Origin: Emticicia sp. C21
GTDB taxonomy: Bacteria; Bacteroidota; Bacteroidia; Cytophagales; Spirosomataceae
DNA length: 64,000 nucleotides
Direction of reading: 5' to 3'
Assembly (NCBI RefSeq): GCF_003418935.1
Contig: NZ_QVMT01000013.1
Coordinates: forward strand, 116,766-180,765
Shown here: piece after piece, positions 25,661 through 34,623 of the stretch
How the letters are laid out: each line of letters opens with the position of its first letter
Numbering within the stretch: the stretch's first letter is position 1
The notes under the pieces: model-generated
What the model was told of the DNA's origin: nothing
The model's input: only the letters and a program-made list of their open reading frames with translations
Databases searched by the model: none
Program-made: the position numbers and the translations under genes

Positions 25661-26800
25661 ATGAACGATACCCTTTCAAGACAAAAGTTCCTGCAATACA
25701 CAGCCTCGGCAGGAGCTGCCCTCCTACTCTCTTCTTTAGAGGGGTTTGCCAATGAAATAGTCGATAAAAAATTAAAAGTTGCCATAATTGGCTGTGGGAG
25801 TGTCAGTAATCGGTATTTACCTCAACTACTGTCTTCTCCATTAATTGAAGTTGTGAGTCTATGCGATATAAAACCAGAGAGAGCTATTGAGCAAAACAAA
25901 CAATATAAAGTCAATGCTAAAACCTATGCAAATTTAGATGAAATGCTGGCAGGTGTGCCATTTGATATGATGGTAACATTGACAGATATGCAGGTGCATG
26001 GTGATTTGAATAAAAAAGCATTATTGGCAGGAAAGCATGTATGGAGTGAGAAACCGATGGCTAATACATATGCTGAAGGAAAAGCATTACTTGAATTGGC
26101 TAAACGCAAAAAGTTAAGAATATGGGGAGCTCCTGCCGTAGTTAATAGTCCTCAGTTTGCTTTTATGAGCAAGACTATTCAGGAGGGGAAATTGGGAAGA
26201 ATAGCCTCCGCTCATGGACAATATGGCCATACAGGCCCCACCTGGAGTGCTTTCTTTTATGAAAAAGGTGGTGGAAGTATGCCAGATTTAGGAGTTTATA
26301 ATATGGCAACATTGACAGGGTTACTTGGCCCTGCTAAAAGTGTAATGGCCATGACGAGTATTGTAAATCCGGAACGAACTGTGGACGACAAGGGTAAAAT
26401 AAAAGTAGAAGCTGAAGATAATGCACATGTCTTGCTAGAGCATGACAAAGGAATAATCTCACATGTGATGTGTGGTTTTAATTATTTCGACCCACACGGA
26501 CATGAAGCAGGTGCGCAAAGCCTGCATTCGATTCAGATTTTTGGAGACTATGGTAATATGCGTTTGATTGGTTATGACTGGGAAACCAATGGCGTGATAC
26601 TGGATACTTCCTGGACAGAGCCTCCTGTATTAACCTCTACCGATAAGGGAGGTTATGAATGGCAGGAAGGAGCCAGAGTGGTTGGAGAAAGCCTTATCAA
26701 AGGAATTGAACCACGCATCAATGTAGAACACGCCTTGCACGTATTAGAAATCATTGAAGCCGCCCGAAAATCTTCGGCTAACGGGATGAAAATAAGCTAA
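25661..26800 (+). CDS. Gfo/Idh/MocA family NAD(P)-dependent oxidoreductase, probably exported
   Basis: A 379-residue protein. The N-terminus MNDTLSRQKFLQYTASAGAA resembles a Tat signal but has RQ in place of the twin RR. The Rossmann part begins VAIIGCGSVSNRYLPQL and has the family EKPMANTYAEG lysine-proline motif. A C-terminal alpha/beta domain follows (GGGSMPDLGVYNMATLTGLLGP). The family oxidises or reduces sugars, inositols and related polyols, but the substrate cannot be told. Secreted members are common in Bacteroidota and act on glycans. It is monocistronic, followed by the GTGATTGA repeat element. Confidence 0.85.
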   Translation: MNDTLSRQKFLQYTASAGAALLLSSLEGFANEIVDKKLKVAIIGCGSVSNRYLPQLLSSPLIEVVSLCDIKPERAIEQNKQYKVNAKTYANLDEMLAGVPFDMMVTLTDMQVHGDLNKKALLAGKHVWSEKPMANTYAEGKALLELAKRKKLRIWGAPAVVNSPQFAFMSKTIQEGKLGRIASAHGQYGHTGPTWSAFFYEKGGGSMPDLGVYNMATLTGLLGPAKSVMAMTSIVNPERTVDDKGKIKVEAEDNAHVLLEHDKGIISHVMCGFNYFDPHGHEAGAQSLHSIQIFGDYGNMRLIGYDWETNGVILDTSWTEPPVLTSTDKGGYEWQEGARVVGESLIKGIEPRINVEHALHVLEIIEAARKSSANGMKIS

Positions 26801-27093
26801 CCAGTACTTTTAAATGGCCAATAGTGTGAATAGTTGATGAATGTTTGAGTTAGTGATTGAGTGATTAGTTTTGAATTTTGATTTATTCAATTGATCTGAT
26901 TTCATTGATTCTATTTTACTCAAAGATTCCCTTTGCCAATTATTAATAAATATCGGTTTAATGATAATTTAAGATTAATCAGTCAATAACACATTCACTC
27001 AATCACGAAATCTTTCAATCACTCAATATTTCCCTCCATATATAGTTAATTATCAGAAAGTGAATTACTTTTGGATAAAAATGTTCTTGCTTT
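26801..27093. repeat. Gap with an inverted pair of GTGATTGA-type repeats
   Basis: The 293-bp gap has no gene. GTTAGTGATTGAGTGATTAG (about 26850-26869) and the complementary words CATTCACTCAATCACG (about 26992-27007) and TCAATCACTCAAT (about 27015-27027) form an inverted pair around an AT-rich core. The repeat words are shared with 2221-2290 and 56941-57020. Confidence 0.55.
27066..27073 (+). promoter_or_regulatory. -7 box TACTTTTG upstream of the 1102-aa gene
   Basis: An exact TAnnTTTG match 20 bp before the ATG at 27094. No good TTG is seen at the -33 position. Confidence 0.4.
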
Positions 27094-30000
27094 ATGAAAC
27101 ACATACTTTTGATTATATTTTCATTCTTTTCACTTACAGCTTTTGCACAAAGTTTATCAGAAGAACAGCTCCAAAAATACCTTAATGCACTACAAAAAGA
27201 GGAGATTATTTCGGAGTTTGGTAAAGATGGATTTCTAAAAGCTGTCTCTAAAGATAATGCAGCCATCAAGCAACGTCTCTCAGGAATACCGTTTGCAGGT
27301 TTAAATAAAATCCCCGATTCACTTTTTAAGTCAAGAGCAGCTATTTTGGGCTTTGTAGGCATTTTTGAAGTGATGCGTAATGTTGGCTCTGCAGCTGATG
27401 AATTAGTACAACTTCGGGAAATGTCAGAAAAGATATTGGGTGAAAGTATGTATTTCAAGCCCGATATTGAGGGAGAAATTAATGCTAAAAATCCGCTTTC
27501 TTTTCTAGGCTTAGAGCAAAATCTTAAACCATCAAAGGAAAACTACCAGTTACTTGCTGATAAACTCAGGGCGATTCAATTAATCGATAAAAATGTTTAC
27601 GATGAATTACTGAAATGGCTTGAAAAAGATCGCATCAAACTGATCAATGATTTTGGCTTCTTTATTTATGCGGCTAAGCAAACGTGGTTTTATGATAATT
27701 ATGCTTCTCAGAAAAATATTCAGTTTAAGTTTATAGACAGTCTGCAAACTGCAAAGATGCTATCTAAAGAAAAGGCAGACTTACTTAAGCAATCGTATAA
27801 ACCCTATGAATTAAAAAGTAAAATAGATATTATTTCATTATGCAATAATGTAGTAGTAATTCCAAAAGAGCAAGGAAATTTTACACGTGAAGAAATCTAT
27901 GAGAATCTTTTTAATGAAGTAAAAACCAAACTTCTCCCTGAATTTGCATTCTCAGATTTTTCGGTAAAAGAACTCGTTAAGAGTGATAATGAATTATCTT
28001 TTGATAGTCCAATGGGTTTGCCTTTCAGAAACCCAATGGATAAGGATAAAAAGTCCTACCGTTTACAATACTCTGTTAAGGGGCTTAACTATGCACAGAA
28101 AGCAGATACTGATTTTTCGTGGTTTAAAACTTTACAAAAAAGTATTCCTCCTGATGTGTATGTAGACACCAATATTATTAAATCTTATGCCATTCTCTTT
28201 TCTCCGTTAATAGGCATTAATTCCAAAGATTTTCAGTCAATCAATGATTACCTTATAGACACAAAGTCGGATAAAAGATTAATTATTGTTGCCAATGAGA
28301 TTAATCCTCTACTGCCTGTAAGAGATGCCCGTAAAGCCCTGATATTGGTAGATAGTACTCAGAGTTTAGTTTTTAAAACTAAAATACAGGATAATGCCTT
28401 TTTAGCGAATTTGCTTGGCTCAGAGAAAAGTGACTTTTCTGACAAGTTCAGTAGAGAAAAATTAACTGCAATTATTAAAGATTTTCAGGATAACGATATT
28501 TTACAAGTTGATACAAAAGAATCTATTGATAAGGCTATCGTTGATTTCAGATTTGAATCAGGTAATAGAAACAATGTTAAGAGAAGCCTATTACTTAGTT
28601 TTCCTGATATAATTGCGAAAGTCAATTTCACTCCTAAAACTGAAACTGAAAAAATAAATTCTTTTAAATCATTTATTGCCGAATTAGCTCGTGTTTCTCA
28701 TAATCAGTTTAAACCCGAAAAAGTTACTGATAATTTTGAGACCGAAATCGTTAAAAGCAATGAAAAAGATAGAAATCTGGTTATGAGTTTCAGAGTTAAG
28801 GATAAAAAATATGAATACAAGCAAGAAATACCTAGAATAGACAAAGAGTTGCTTGTAGCACAAAAGGGGATGAAAGCAAACAGTTATCTGAATTTCGATA
28901 ATGTCAGCCTGAATGAATATCAACTCATTGAATTGATTAATGCTGCTTTAGAAGAAAACAAAATTGATGGCACGTATTATAAAATTAATGGAAATATCGG
29001 CACTTTTACTTTGAACAATCAAAGTAACTATATTTTTCTGACTAAGAAACAATACGATTATATTGATAAAAACTATAGTGAGGTATTTAATGAACCGGTT
29101 GCTGAAAATGCCTATCATTCTTATCAAGAACAAATAGCAGCTTTCAGTACAGAAGACTTTGCAAATGCTTTGCAGAGAGAAAATATGCTTACGGAGGAAG
29201 CTAAGAAAACGCTTGATTTGAAAAAAAGCAAAGAGCCATCTGATGTTTTGAAAGCGAGTGGGCGGGCAGTATTGATTGATTTAAATGAACTGGTCGGTAA
29301 AAACAATACAGAAATCTATAGTTATATTTTGAATAAATTTGGCTCAAAATTATTACCTGATACCAAGTTTGGAGAAATCAATTATAAAAAGACCTCTAAG
29401 GATTCAGACTCGACCGAGTATAATGAATATATTCTCTCATTAAAAATCAATGGTAAAGCTTACGAACAAAGCCTGTATGTTTCTCTTTCTCAATTAGTTA
29501 AGAACGCCATTGATTCGCTTAAAAATGAAAAATCCCAATATTTCCCGGGCATTGGAGAAAATCAGTTTAAGGTTATTAATGATTATCTGACAGACATCTC
29601 TTCTCCGCATAGGTTAGTGATTGTTTGTGATTACAGAAGCCCAATACTTTCGTTTGTATTATTTGATAGCACTCAGGCCAATCTTGTGGCAGAAACACTC
29701 CCGAACAATTATGTTGATTTTAGTATGTATAATCGTGAGTTCAGTCGGGATAGTTTACAAAATACTCTTTTTGAATTTGGGAGAGTGGGATTGATTGAGC
29801 CAATGAATGATTCACAAAAAGAAACATTTATTTTGAAATTCCGCCGTCTTCAGGGCTCCGGAAAATCTTTATTGGAGGCACTTCCTAAAGTAATAGTGAA
29901 AAGCAATATGTGGGAGTTGGATAATTATAAAGATGTGTATAAATCAATGATTGATTCTCTGAAAACTATTTCAAAAGGGCATTTTAACCCAATAAAGGTA

Positions 30001-30402
30001 GAGGACAATTTTCAGAAAATGCTCAAAAAAGGAGAAAGCTCTGACCGTACTTTTAAGTTTAGCTTCGAACTGAACAATAAAAAATATAGTGAAAGTCAGT
30101 TTATTAAGGGTGTTCCTAAAACTAAAAGCAAAGATTTGCAATCAGACTATGATTATTTTGAGTTTGATACAGCTAAACTGATTGAATTGGTCAATAAGGC
30201 ATTGACTGAACAAAATTCTGATTATGCTTTTTACGAATTATCGGGTAGCGATGATGATGAAGATTTATCAGGCCCACAATTCATTTTTTTGTCAGCCAAA
30301 CAGTACCGTTGGATAAAAAACAAATATCCTGATATTTTTGAGAATGAGGAAGATACCCGCATGTATGATTCCGATAAAATTGAAGATAAAAACAAGAATT
30401 AG
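27094..30402 (+). CDS. Large secreted protein of unknown function with an internal duplication
   Basis: A 1102-residue protein with a signal peptide (MKHILLIIFSFFSLTAFAQ). I recognise no known domain. The protein contains two related halves. DFQSINDYLIDTKSDKRLIIV (near 378) matches QFKVINDYLTDISSPHRLVIV (near 825), and FLTKKQYDYIDKNYSEVF (near 650) matches FLSAKQYRWIKNKYPDIF (near 1070). Intervening parts also align: SREKLTAIIKDF with SRDSLQNTLFEF, and NQFKPEKVTDNFE with GHFNPIKVEDNFQ. The repeat unit is about 300-450 residues. It is rich in Lys, Asp, Glu and Asn with few Cys, which suits a soluble periplasmic or surface protein. It has no C-terminal sorting domain that I can see. Confidence 0.8.
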   Translation: MKHILLIIFSFFSLTAFAQSLSEEQLQKYLNALQKEEIISEFGKDGFLKAVSKDNAAIKQRLSGIPFAGLNKIPDSLFKSRAAILGFVGIFEVMRNVGSAADELVQLREMSEKILGESMYFKPDIEGEINAKNPLSFLGLEQNLKPSKENYQLLADKLRAIQLIDKNVYDELLKWLEKDRIKLINDFGFFIYAAKQTWFYDNYASQKNIQFKFIDSLQTAKMLSKEKADLLKQSYKPYELKSKIDIISLCNNVVVIPKEQGNFTREEIYENLFNEVKTKLLPEFAFSDFSVKELVKSDNELSFDSPMGLPFRNPMDKDKKSYRLQYSVKGLNYAQKADTDFSWFKTLQKSIPPDVYVDTNIIKSYAILFSPLIGINSKDFQSINDYLIDTKSDKRLIIVANEINPLLPVRDARKALILVDSTQSLVFKTKIQDNAFLANLLGSEKSDFSDKFSREKLTAIIKDFQDNDILQVDTKESIDKAIVDFRFESGNRNNVKRSLLLSFPDIIAKVNFTPKTETEKINSFKSFIAELARVSHNQFKPEKVTDNFETEIVKSNEKDRNLVMSFRVKDKKYEYKQEIPRIDKELLVAQKGMKANSYLNFDNVSLNEYQLIELINAALEENKIDGTYYKINGNIGTFTLNNQSNYIFLTKKQYDYIDKNYSEVFNEPVAENAYHSYQEQIAAFSTEDFANALQRENMLTEEAKKTLDLKKSKEPSDVLKASGRAVLIDLNELVGKNNTEIYSYILNKFGSKLLPDTKFGEINYKKTSKDSDSTEYNEYILSLKINGKAYEQSLYVSLSQLVKNAIDSLKNEKSQYFPGIGENQFKVINDYLTDISSPHRLVIVCDYRSPILSFVLFDSTQANLVAETLPNNYVDFSMYNREFSRDSLQNTLFEFGRVGLIEPMNDSQKETFILKFRRLQGSGKSLLEALPKVIVKSNMWELDNYKDVYKSMIDSLKTISKGHFNPIKVEDNFQKMLKKGESSDRTFKFSFELNNKKYSESQFIKGVPKTKSKDLQSDYDYFEFDTAKLIELVNKALTEQNSDYAFYELSGSDDDEDLSGPQFIFLSAKQYRWIKNKYPDIFENEEDTRMYDSDKIEDKNKN

Positions 30403-30456
30403 CAAATAGTTGACTGCTATCTATTCCCTTATAAAACCTAACACTTACTACGACCT

Positions 30457-32583
30457 ATGAAAAAAAGCATTTATACTGCCCTGCTATCGCTCGGTATTTT
30501 TTTGATTGGCACGGCTCTTCAAAAAAGCTATCAGCCGGATAATGAAAATTACACCGAATGGAATGAATATTTAGGCGGTCCAGATCGAAATCATTACTCT
30601 ACTTTAGACCAGATTAAGCCCGAAAACGTTCAGAATCTGAAAGTTGCCTGGACTTACTCTACACCTGATTCAGGGCAAATGCAGGTGAATCCTATTATTG
30701 TAAATGGTGTGCTTTACGGGGTAACTGCAACGGTACAAGCATTTGCTTTAGATGCTGCCACAGGTAAGGAAATCTGGCGCTTTGGTGATAAGCTGAAAAG
30801 TTTTGCAAGTACAAGTCGCGGAGTGGCTTATTGGACTGATGGAACTGATAAACGAATTTTGCATACTATCGGTGAATATTTATATGCCATTGATGCCACA
30901 ACCGGTAAAGCAATTGCTTCTTTTGGAGATAATGGACGAGTTGACCTACATACAGGCTTACCTGAAATAGCCCAAAAGAAATTTATCATTTCGAATACTC
31001 CGGGGACAATCTTTGAAGATCTGATAGTAATGCCTGTGCGTCTCTCAGAGGGTGCAGATGCAGCTCCTGGAGATATAAGAGCATTTAATGTAAAAACAGG
31101 GAAATTAGCCTGGACATTCCACACCATCCCCTATCCAGATGAGCCCGGCTATAATACCTGGCCTAAAGAAGCCTATAAAAATACAGAAGTGGGTGCCGCT
31201 AACAACTGGGCAGGGATGTCTGTTGATAGAAAACGGGGCATTATCTATGTACCGACGGGGTCTGCAGGATACGACTTTTATGGTGGCAAAAGATCTGGCA
31301 AAAACTTATATGCCAATTGCCTTTTAGCCTTGAATGCAAAAACAGGTAAATTATTATGGCATTTTCAGACAACACATCATGATATGTGGGACAGAGATTT
31401 GCCGGCTCCACCAAACCTGATTACCGTAAAACACAATGGCAAAATGGTTGATGCAGTGGCGCAAACCAGTAAGCAGGGATACATTTATTTGTTTAATAGA
31501 GTAACAGGCAAACCATTGTTTCCGATTCAGGAGATTCCTGCGCCTAAATCAGATTTACCTGGGGAAGTTTCGTGGCCTACTCAACCTGTTCCAACTAAAC
31601 CTGCCCCATTTGCCCGTCAGGCTCATCTGTTGACTGAGAATGATATAAGCCCTTATGCTGAAGACCGAGACTCTTTACTAATAAAATTTAAAACCTATAA
31701 GCGCAACAGATTTGCAGCACCGAGTAAAGAAGGAACAGTTATTCTACCGGGCTTTGATGGGGGTGCTGAGTGGGGAGGTGCTGCCGCTGACCCTAAAGAG
31801 GGTATTTTGTATGTAAATAGCAACGAGATGGCCTGGATATTGACCATGAAGCCTACTCCTAAACAAGATGCCTTAGCCGGATTAAGCACAGGTGAGCGAA
31901 TCTATGCTACTTCTTGCGTTACTTGCCATGGTGTAGATAGAAAAGGGAATACAAAAAGCGGGTATCCTTCCTTAATAGATATTGAGAAACGTCGTGATAA
32001 GGTTTTTGTTACTCAGATTATCACTAATGGCAAAGGCATGATGCCGGGCTTCACCACACTTAGTGCTTCAGAAAAACAAGCAGTTGTTGCCTTTTTGTTT
32101 GGGGAAGAGAAGAAAGAAGTAAGTGCTACTAACAATAGTGGCTTTAAAAACCCTTATTTACCTTTTGTGAGTACAGGTTATAATAAATTTCTGGATAATA
32201 AAGGCTTACCGGCCATTTCACCTCCTTGGGGAACGTTAAATGCAATTGATTTGAATACAGGTGAATATCTGTGGAAAATTCCTTTTGGCGAATATGAATC
32301 TTTAAAACAAAAGGGTATTCCGACAACAGGTTCTGAAAATTATGGAGGCCCGGTTGTAACAGCCAATGGTCTATTATTTATTGCAGCCACCAAAGATGAA
32401 AAATTCAGGGTGTTTAATAAAAAAACGGGGGCTTTACTTTGGGAAACTAAACTTCCGGCAGCAGCTTTTGCTACCCCGGCGACTTATCAGGTGAATGGGA
32501 AGCAATACATAGTACTGGCTTGCGGAGGAACTAAGCTAGGCGCTAAAAAAGGGAATCAATATGTAGCATTTGCCTTGCCTTAG
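30457..32583 (+). CDS. PQQ-dependent dehydrogenase with an inserted cytochrome c domain
   Basis: A 708-residue periplasmic quinohaemoprotein. After an N-terminal signal or anchor (1-22), an eight-bladed PQQ propeller begins with NHYSTLDQIKPENVQNLKVAW. It has propeller signatures such as TGKLLWHFQTTHHDMWDRDLP and GGAEWGGAAADP. A cytochrome c domain is set into it at about 478-555, with CVTCH at 487-491 and the likely Met ligand in GKGMMPGF. The propeller then resumes (WGTLNAIDLNTGEYLWKIPFGE to the C-terminus). Enzymes of this kind oxidise alcohols, glucose or other sugars and pass electrons to haem. The exact substrate is unknown. Strong terminator follows. Confidence 0.88.
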   Translation: MKKSIYTALLSLGIFLIGTALQKSYQPDNENYTEWNEYLGGPDRNHYSTLDQIKPENVQNLKVAWTYSTPDSGQMQVNPIIVNGVLYGVTATVQAFALDAATGKEIWRFGDKLKSFASTSRGVAYWTDGTDKRILHTIGEYLYAIDATTGKAIASFGDNGRVDLHTGLPEIAQKKFIISNTPGTIFEDLIVMPVRLSEGADAAPGDIRAFNVKTGKLAWTFHTIPYPDEPGYNTWPKEAYKNTEVGAANNWAGMSVDRKRGIIYVPTGSAGYDFYGGKRSGKNLYANCLLALNAKTGKLLWHFQTTHHDMWDRDLPAPPNLITVKHNGKMVDAVAQTSKQGYIYLFNRVTGKPLFPIQEIPAPKSDLPGEVSWPTQPVPTKPAPFARQAHLLTENDISPYAEDRDSLLIKFKTYKRNRFAAPSKEGTVILPGFDGGAEWGGAAADPKEGILYVNSNEMAWILTMKPTPKQDALAGLSTGERIYATSCVTCHGVDRKGNTKSGYPSLIDIEKRRDKVFVTQIITNGKGMMPGFTTLSASEKQAVVAFLFGEEKKEVSATNNSGFKNPYLPFVSTGYNKFLDNKGLPAISPPWGTLNAIDLNTGEYLWKIPFGEYESLKQKGIPTTGSENYGGPVVTANGLLFIAATKDEKFRVFNKKTGALLWETKLPAAAFATPATYQVNGKQYIVLACGGTKLGAKKGNQYVAFALP

Positions 32584-32586
32584 AGC

Positions 32587-32623
32587 AAAAGCGAGCCTTT
32601 CTTTAGTTGAAAGGCTCGCTTTT
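32587..32623. terminator. Bidirectional terminator
   Basis: A perfect 15-bp stem (AAAAGCGAGCCTTTC/GAAAGGCTCGCTTTT) with a 7-nt loop between the convergent PQQ dehydrogenase and tail-fiber-domain genes. Confidence 0.9.
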
Positions 32624-32639
32624 GTTTATACTTATCTTA

Positions 32640-34436
32640 TTATTTTTTTGATTCAGAAACTGTTTTTACTTCGCCAGCATTAGCTACCAATGTATTTTTT
32701 ATTTCTCTTACCTCTGCCATTAAAGTTTGATTTTCTTTCATCAATTTTTCAATCATGGCTTGCTGCTCTTGCATGGCTTTAATCATGGGTGCCATCAGGT
32801 CATTGTAGCGCACGGTAAAATAGCCATCCACATCTTTTTTCAATAGTCCCAAATTGTCTTTTCTGAAATCAACCAAAGTTTTTTCTAAGTCCTGCGCAAT
32901 CAAGCCCATTTCAACGCTTTTAGTTGCGTCATTCTTGCGTACATATTGCACTGGCTTCAGAGACTTAATAAATTCAATTCCTAATGGCAAAGGCTGAATT
33001 TGTTCTTTCCATCTTCTATCTGAAGTGACATCCCATGCTACCTGAATGCCTGCGTAGGTAATAGAAGCATTACCCAGGCGTATCTGATTATTAGTTGTGG
33101 AAAGGTTTGGAACACTAGCTCCAACCCCAATAAGAATGTTATTAGTGCCTGACGACACATTACCGCTTGCCCCAATAATAATGTTCTCAGATCCTGAACT
33201 AATGCTTTGTCCTGCACTATTTCCTATAACAACATTCTGGCTACCACCTGCAATACTTCCACCTGCGAAACTTCCAAGTGCGGTATTTGAATTACCACTA
33301 GTTACACCTTGTAAGGCATTGTGCCCAATGGCTGTATTAGAAGCACCAAAGGTAAGGGAGTATAAAGTACTTGTACCAACACTTACGTTATTTATAGCAA
33401 TAGAAGGACTATATTGAGATTGGTAACCAATAGCTACGTTATTTTGTCCTGATGTATTTAAATATAATGTTTGGGAACCAACAGCCACGTTATTATCACC
33501 ACTGGTAGTATTTATCATGGCATTACTACCTATCGCTGTATTGTAAGTACCTGAATTGTTTGCAGCTGTTCCACTTCCTCTCAATGCCGCATAGCCTACA
33601 GCCGTGTTGTGTCCATCCTGATTACCTGCTCCGCTATAAGCTATTCCAAGCGCATTAGATCCAACTGCCGTATTAAAACTCCTTTGAGTGTTACTTCCAA
33701 GGGTTCCTTGTCCTATAGCCACATTATGGTTTCCTGTGGTATTATCATCCATTGCCTGATATCCACTTGCTGTGTTGTTAATACCCGAAGTGGTAGCATA
33801 CATTGTTCTATAACCAATAGCAACATTTGCTGCTCCACCTGAAGATGAACTTAGCGCCCTGCTTCCTACAGCTGTATTATAATCACCTGTGTTATTATAC
33901 AAACTTCTACTGCCAACAGCAGTATTCTCTTTTCCTCCATTATTTATATATAATGAATAATCTCCTATACTTACATTATTTGCACCGGTCGTATTAGTAT
34001 AGGCGGAATATTGGCCAATACCAATATTACCAGAAGCGGTAGTATTATTGTATAATGAATACTCTCCTACCCCGACATTTCCCGAAGCAGTGGTGTTGTT
34101 CAATAAACTATTATAACCAATTCCTGTGTTGCCCTGACCAGTGGAATTATTTGTAACTGCCTGACTACCCACAGCTGTATTTCTACTACCTGAAGTATTA
34201 TCAAAAAGAGCAGATAAACCAATAGCTACGTTCTGACTACCAGTAGTCGATTTCAAAGATTGTGCCCCTAGAGAAGTATTTGTATCGTTATTACCCGGAT
34301 TTCCATTTTTCCCTCTGACTCCCTTTGGAGTAATGGTTACAGATCCATCGGTAGCTTCCTGAACATAAACCTGCGCGTTGGTTTCAAGATAGGCCATCAA
34401 ACAAAAAAGAGTGAAGACAGATAAAAGATTTTTCAT
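32640..34436 (-). CDS. Surface protein with YadA-head-like repeats and an S74 tail-fiber chaperone domain
   Basis: A 598-residue protein with a signal peptide (to TNAQ). Residues about 50-430 are 15-20 copies of a short NTAVGSxALxxNTTG-like repeat, the pattern of YadA/Hep_Hag trimeric beta-roll heads. An intramolecular chaperone domain of the S74 type follows (about 465-560), with SDRRWKEQIQPL carrying the Ser and Lys of the autoprocessing site. A C-terminal coiled coil (about 555-585) completes it. In phage tail spikes and bacterial homologues, the S74 domain drives trimer folding and may cut itself off. The DNA repeats within the gene reflect this protein repeat and are not a separate element. 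Confidence 0.88.
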   Translation of the reverse strand: MKNLLSVFTLFCLMAYLETNAQVYVQEATDGSVTITPKGVRGKNGNPGNNDTNTSLGAQSLKSTTGSQNVAIGLSALFDNTSGSRNTAVGSQAVTNNSTGQGNTGIGYNSLLNNTTASGNVGVGEYSLYNNTTASGNIGIGQYSAYTNTTGANNVSIGDYSLYINNGGKENTAVGSRSLYNNTGDYNTAVGSRALSSSSGGAANVAIGYRTMYATTSGINNTASGYQAMDDNTTGNHNVAIGQGTLGSNTQRSFNTAVGSNALGIAYSGAGNQDGHNTAVGYAALRGSGTAANNSGTYNTAIGSNAMINTTSGDNNVAVGSQTLYLNTSGQNNVAIGYQSQYSPSIAINNVSVGTSTLYSLTFGASNTAIGHNALQGVTSGNSNTALGSFAGGSIAGGSQNVVIGNSAGQSISSGSENIIIGASGNVSSGTNNILIGVGASVPNLSTTNNQIRLGNASITYAGIQVAWDVTSDRRWKEQIQPLPLGIEFIKSLKPVQYVRKNDATKSVEMGLIAQDLEKTLVDFRKDNLGLLKKDVDGYFTVRYNDLMAPMIKAMQEQQAMIEKLMKENQTLMAEVREIKNTLVANAGEVKTVSESKK

Positions 34437-34623
34437 GGTCGTTATTCGTTAAAAATTTGAAGGATTTATTGCTCAATAAAAATACCGGGCAAAAAATTAC
34501 GATTATTGAAAAGCGTGCGAAATCTATCTATTTTTTTAGTAAGCGGTCAAAATCATTGCTTAAACGTATAAGTCAAATCCTTTGCTTGCAGCTTTTTAAA
34601 GAAGATAATAGATAGATTTAGCA

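Noticed and set aside
33000..34300. DNA tandem repeats as a mobile or CRISPR element
   Set aside because: They follow the reading frame and are explained by the NTAVGSxAL protein repeat of the surface protein.
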